DNA of 64,000 bases from Mactromeris polynyma (taxonomy: Eukaryota > Mollusca > Bivalvia > Venerida > Mactridae): positions 2,294,001 to 2,358,000 of the forward strand of contig JASFXZ010000038.1 in the NCBI GenBank assembly GCA_032209605.1. The letters run 5' to 3'. The position numbers were made by a program, and so were the translations under genes. The notes beneath the pieces are model-generated. The model had not been told where the DNA came from and ran no database searches. It saw nothing but the letters and a program-made list of their open reading frames with translations. Position 1 is the first letter of the stretch, and each line of letters starts with the position of its first letter. Below are positions 59,480 through 64,000 of this stretch, piece by piece.

Positions 59480-59735
59480 TTTTATTTACGCCGTTTTTCA
59501 AATAAAATTCAGTCATATACGGCAGCCAGTTGATGCAACCACTTTTCCTGGATTTAATAACCAGTACAATGTACTAACTTCCTCGTCAGCAAGCAACTGA
59601 CAACTTCTCAATATGTGGAGGACATGACCGTAGCCAATGTCATGGCTGAAAATAACATGCCCAACCCAGGAATCAAACCTGGCTCTGCCGGGCGACAGTC
59701 TAGCGCTCTATTAACTGAGCTAGCCAGGTGGCCTA
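59480..59735 (-). mobile_element. tRNA-related SINE, copy 3
   Basis: Same body as 23850-24095 and 46910-47190 (ATATACGGCAGCCAGTTG, GTGGAGGACATGACCGTAGC). Minus-strand head GCTAGCTCAGTTAATAGAGC and GCCAGGTTTGATTCCTGGG. Confidence 0.7.
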
Positions 59736-60508
59736 ATGATAAAACATACAACATGACATAAACAAAGTAAACCAAAACTACTTATTACCGTAACTGTGTC
59801 TAGTGTCTGCAAGTATTCACTATACAGAAAAGTCTGATGATTTTATCCACTAACTTATGTTCCTGCTAATTCTTCCAATTTTATATGAAATTTTCTTTAT
59901 TTTCAGAATATATTTTCATCATTTATCATTTTTATCATTATAAATGTCTGTGGTCAAATTTGTGCACTTAACCAATCACTAATGAAAATAATCCCAGAGA
60001 CTTTTGTACTAGGATTAAAATGTTTTAAAAGGATTAATTGCACAAATGTTTTCAAAACATTTTAGAAAGAGATTACAAGACAATATAATACATAATAATT
60101 CAAGTGACGTCATGAAAGTAATTCCACAGGTACAATGCATACCAAGGGTTTGGCGGAAAAACATTGTAACTGTCTTTTTACTAAAATTGTGATACGATAG
60201 TTATGTACCAAATTCTAGAATAATAACTTTCCTAGTATGTATACTAAACAGGAAATATAAGGTGTCAATAATATTGAATTTTCAGTCCAGTATTCATTTT
60301 CCCTTCCTGAAGAGAGGTATATTTAGAATGACTTTATTTATAAATATTTTCCATAGAATTAAAAAGAATACATATATTGAACGTTGAAATCGAAACCAGT
60401 CTATCTTTACATGAAAATAGAAGCAGACAGACATATTCCCTTTCATCCTTTGATATTTATACCACTTCGGTTATTTACAAAGGGGATTTTGTATCACAGA
60501 GTAGAACA

Positions 60509-60630
60509 CAGGAGATTGTCACGAGTTCTCTCTCTTTATCCCTTCTGTAGTATATGTAAAATGAATACATATATTGAACAGAAGGGAGAGAACTCTAGAA
60601 GGTATAAAGGGAGAGAACTCATGACAATCT
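60509..60630. mobile_element. Palindromic MITE, TGACAATCTCC family, copy 7
   Basis: Left CAGGAGATTGTCACGAGTTC; the right arm is partly duplicated (GAAGGGAGAGAACTCTAGAA, then AAAGGGAGAGAACTCATGAC). Confidence 0.7.
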
Positions 60631-62059
60631 GTCAAATCTAATAACAAATTATGTAGATCAATTAGAAGTTGCAAGTTTTTTTGTCAGATCTGCATTTGTT
60701 TACTTTTCAAAATATGTCCCAAAGCCTTAAATTCACACTACAACAAAATGCACATGTTTTCAGATATTGCAACATAATACTGAACTGATAAGAACATTGA
60801 TTTTGCATAGAAATAAATTCATGAAATATGGTAAACCTTAGAGATGCTGTAGACGGTATGTAGGTATGGACTGGTCAGCAAGTCAATAAATCTGCACCAC
60901 ATTAAACCACTTGCATTTCTCTTTTTAACTTTTACAATACAAGCACATTGATTATAACTTTTGATACATCCCACAAAAATATTAGAAACACACTGGGTAT
61001 CTTTTCAAATGTACTTTTAAAGAAATATTTCACAGAATTAAAAAACTGCAAGAGATCACAAATTTGTCAAAAGGATTAGCTATGTGGAACAATTTAACAG
61101 AATAACAATGTATATAAACACCAATCAAACAATGCATATAGTGCAGATTTATTAACCGCGAGCCTAAGCATTTCCTTACATGGAATGGTTCGGTCCTGAT
61201 AGTTCATACATCTGTTTGCAGTCAATCTATAGCACCACTATACATACAGTAGATTCAAAATGAGTAGAGAATATCTGAATGGTGCACAATATGCCTATAA
61301 ATCAACATTTTGTCATTGGCTGACCAACTCTCAATTGTGTTAAAGAAAATAAAACAGACTATACAAACTATCTATTATTGTGACCATTTATATGGTTATT
61401 GTATTCCTAGCGAAGCTAATTTATTATACCCAGTATAGTTGTGTTGTAAACTTTCAGACGTGTGACATAAACAACTGAAGAAGTATAAACAGTTTGTTTT
61501 TCACATAAAGATAAGCCCAGTACAATAGTTTAAACAGTGGACAATATAACATTAACTGGCCTGAGTGTGTGTAAAACTATACTGGACAAACTGATCATGT
61601 TCACCAAATAATATTTTGTATTTACTAAAACAGTCATAACGGGCAACAATTTTATTTTATTAATTAAAGTCTCAACAATGTTTCAATTATATCTTACATT
61701 CGATCATTAGAATCAAACAAAATAGAGATTATTTAAAGGCAAAAAATCCGACACGCATTCATTTTCAAAAACATTTGACATTATTTATATTCATGTATTA
61801 TAAAGAACATTTCACAGAATTATATAAAAAAACAGGGACAAAATTTGTCAATATAACTCAGAATGTTCTGGAACACAAGCAATATAAGGATTCAACAAGA
61901 AATGGGCAATGCCCACAAACCAGGTTTTAAACCTAATTATTTGTAACCAAGGCTCGATTTGTATAATGAATACATGATGATCATCAATGATGCAAAGGTG
62001 CCAGAGGTGATACATGCATACAAACACTCCCACTTAGATATATTATATATATATGGAAC

Positions 62060-63712
62060 AACTATACAACAAGTTTGATGTCAATACACCCACGAATAGC
62101 GAAGATATTAAGTGGAAACTGATTTTTAAATTTTAAGTGACCTTGGACGGAACGAACCAAAAAGCAATCCCAAGCGAGATCTTCACATGTTCTTACTATA
62201 CACCAAGTTTGATGTCAATATGACCAACAAATCTAAAGTTATTAGCCGGAGAGCAAATTGCAATTTTTAGTAAAGGTGACCTTGACCTTTGACAAAACGA
62301 TTCCAAAAGCGATCCCAAGCGAGCTCTCCACATGTTCTAACTATACACCAAGTTTGATGTCAATATGACCAACAAATCTAAAGTTATTCGCCGGAAACCA
62401 AATTGCTACTTTAAGTAATGGTGACCTTGACCTTTGGCGGAACGAGTCCAAAAGCAACCCCAAGCAAGCTCTCCACATTTTCTTACTATACACCAAGTTT
62501 GATGTCAATATGATCAACAAAACAAAAGTTATTCGCCGGGAACCAAATTTCTATTTTTAGTAACAGTGACCTTGACCTTTGTCGGGCCGAACCCAAAAGT
62601 AATCCCAAGCGAGCTCTCCACATGTTCTTACTGTACACCAAGTTTGATGTCAATATGTTCAAAGAAACTCAAGTAATTCGCCGGAAACCAAACTGCTATT
62701 TTTAGTAATGGTGACCTTGACCTTCGTCAGAACAGGTCCAAAAGCAATCCCAAGCAAGCTCTCCACATGTTCTTTCTGTACACCAAGTTTGATGTCAATA
62801 TGATCAACGAAACTCAAGTTATTCGCCGGAAACCAAATTGCTAGTTTTAGTAACAGTGACCTTGACCTTTGTTGGACCAATCCCAAAAGCAATCCCAAGC
62901 GAGATCTCCACATGTTCTTTCTATACACCAAGTTTGATGTCAATATGATCAATGTAACTCAAGTTATTCGCCGGAAACCAAATTGCTAGTTTTAGTAACG
63001 GTGACCTTGACCTTTGTCAGACCGAACCCAAAAGCAATCCCAAGCGAGCTCTCCACATGTTCTTACTATACACCAAGTTTGATGTCAATATGATCAATAT
63101 AACTAAAGTTATTCACCGGAAACCAAATTTCTATTTTAAGTAATGGTGACCTTGACCTTTGTCGGACCGAACCCAAAAGCAATCCCAAGCGAGCTCTCCA
63201 CATGTTCTTACTGTACACTAAGTTTGATGTCAATATGATCAATGTAACTCAAGTTATTCGCCGGAAACCAAATTGCTATTTTTAGTAACGGTGACCTTGA
63301 CCTTTGTCGGACCGAACCCAAAAGCAATCCCAAGCGAGCTCTCCACATGTTCTTACTATACACCAAGTTTGATGTCAATATGATCTATGTAACTAAAGTT
63401 ATTCGCCGGAAACCAAATTTCTATTTTTAATAATGGTGACCTTGACCTTTGTCGGACCGAACCCAAAAGCAATCCCAAGCGAGCTCTCCACATGTTCTTA
63501 CTGTACACCAAGTTTGATGTCAATATGATCAATGTAACTAAAGTTATTCGCCGGAAACCAAATTTCTATTTTTAGTAACAGTGACCTTGACCTTGGTCGG
63601 ATCGAACCCAAAAGCAATCCCAAGCGAGCTCTCCATATGTTCTTACTGTACACCAAGTTTGGTTACAATATGATCAACAGAACTCAAGTTATTCGCCGGA
63701 AACCACCCAGTT
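62060..63712 (+). repeat. Satellite of about 145-bp units, about 12 copies
   Basis: Each unit carries CACCAAGTTTGATGTCAATA, an AAGTTATTCGCCGGAAACCA block, TTTTTAGTAA, GTGACCTTGACCTTTG and CCAAAAGCAATCCCAAGCGA followed by GCTCTCCACATGTTC. Units are highly alike in the right half; the first one or two are divergent. Confidence 0.96.
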
Positions 63713-63715
63713 TGA

Positions 63716-63752
63716 CGCCCGCCCGCCCGCCCGCCCGCCCGCCCGCCCGCCC
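63716..63752. repeat. GCCC microsatellite
   Basis: About nine tandem CGCC units close the 145-bp satellite. Confidence 0.95.
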
Positions 63753-63869
63753 AACGACATCACCATTCTAATAACCTGGTTTTTTTCAAAAACCTGGTTA
63801 AAAATGCAGGTTTTTTGTACCATGCTGAGAAATAGGAAAGGATTTGGGTTTTTTATTTATCAGCTGTTG

Positions 63870-63975
63870 TATGACAAAACCTGTAATAATGACTAAAAAT
63901 AACATTTTCAGATTTTTATATTTTCTATAAACAGATATATTTTTCTACTTTCATTTAATACCACAAACATTAAAA
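63870..63975 (+). repeat. Dispersed repeat copy 3
   Basis: Shares TGACAAAACCTGTA-TA-TGAC, AACAGATATATTTTTCTA and CATTTAATACCAC with 23487-23580. Confidence 0.5.
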
Positions 63976-64000
63976 TCAGATGTCAACTTTTTATACCAAT

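Larger units (their letters stand above)
55796..62059. other. Upstream flank of the TMC gene; no further gene seen
   Basis: Probable 5' UTR/promoter side of the TMC gene next to exon 1; no clear core promoter recognised. The rest holds a dispersed repeat (56690-56930), a 23-bp minisatellite, SINE fragments (56985-57065, 59480-59735), a palindromic MITE (60509-60630) and AT-rich sequence. Confidence 0.45.

Overview
The window looks like nuclear DNA from a marine bivalve mollusc, or a close lophotrochozoan relative. It is AT-rich, has long introns with GT-AG splice sites, and is packed with short terminal-inverted-repeat elements (MITEs), tRNA-related SINEs, minisatellites and one truncated LINE. 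Nothing prokaryotic was seen. The organism is inferred from gene style and repeat types, not from a database match.

Two genes can be supported, both on the minus strand. (1) 1125-3725 is a two-exon, RING-less TRIM-like gene with two B-boxes, a coiled coil and an NHL-type beta-propeller. (2) 11324-55795 is a gene of about 44 kb for a transmembrane channel-like (TMC) protein. I reconstructed 20 coding exons from splice sites and reading phase, including two alternative copies of one exon. Phases agree from the acidic linker exon (37775-38135) to the stop codon. One junction near the N terminus, between 48501 and 38135, does not keep phase, so at least one small exon there is probably missing. 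A possible relict terminal exon lies at 4658-4860.

The TMC gene holds the most interesting biology. Exons 24237-24344 and 22604-22711 are both 108 nt, share phase, and are 22/36 identical in protein. Joining them makes a UGA stop exactly at the junction, so they behave as mutually exclusive exons. They differ Asp versus Asn at a position that, from memory, aligns with a deafness-linked site of vertebrate TMC1. Just upstream of exon 20568-20698 is a 23.5-copy, 20-bp minisatellite whose unit copies the 3' splice site and first coding bases of that exon, so the intron is full of decoy acceptors. A 91-bp piece of exon 32310-32578 is duplicated into the preceding intron, in frame with the upstream exon.

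Region by region: 1-1124 has no gene; 1125-3725 TRIM-like gene; 3726-11323 intergenic DNA and probable TMC 3' UTR with several repeats; 11324-55795 TMC gene, with the largest introns at 11483-19222 (1.1-kb 16-bp minisatellite), 38136-48500 (LINE, SINEs, nested MITE) and 49892-55755; 55796-62060 upstream DNA with SINE and MITE copies and a 23-bp minisatellite; 62060-63712 a satellite of about 145-bp units ending in a GCCC microsatellite. Several arrays lie within about 60 bp of TMC exon borders. They create long spurious open reading frames that are not genes.
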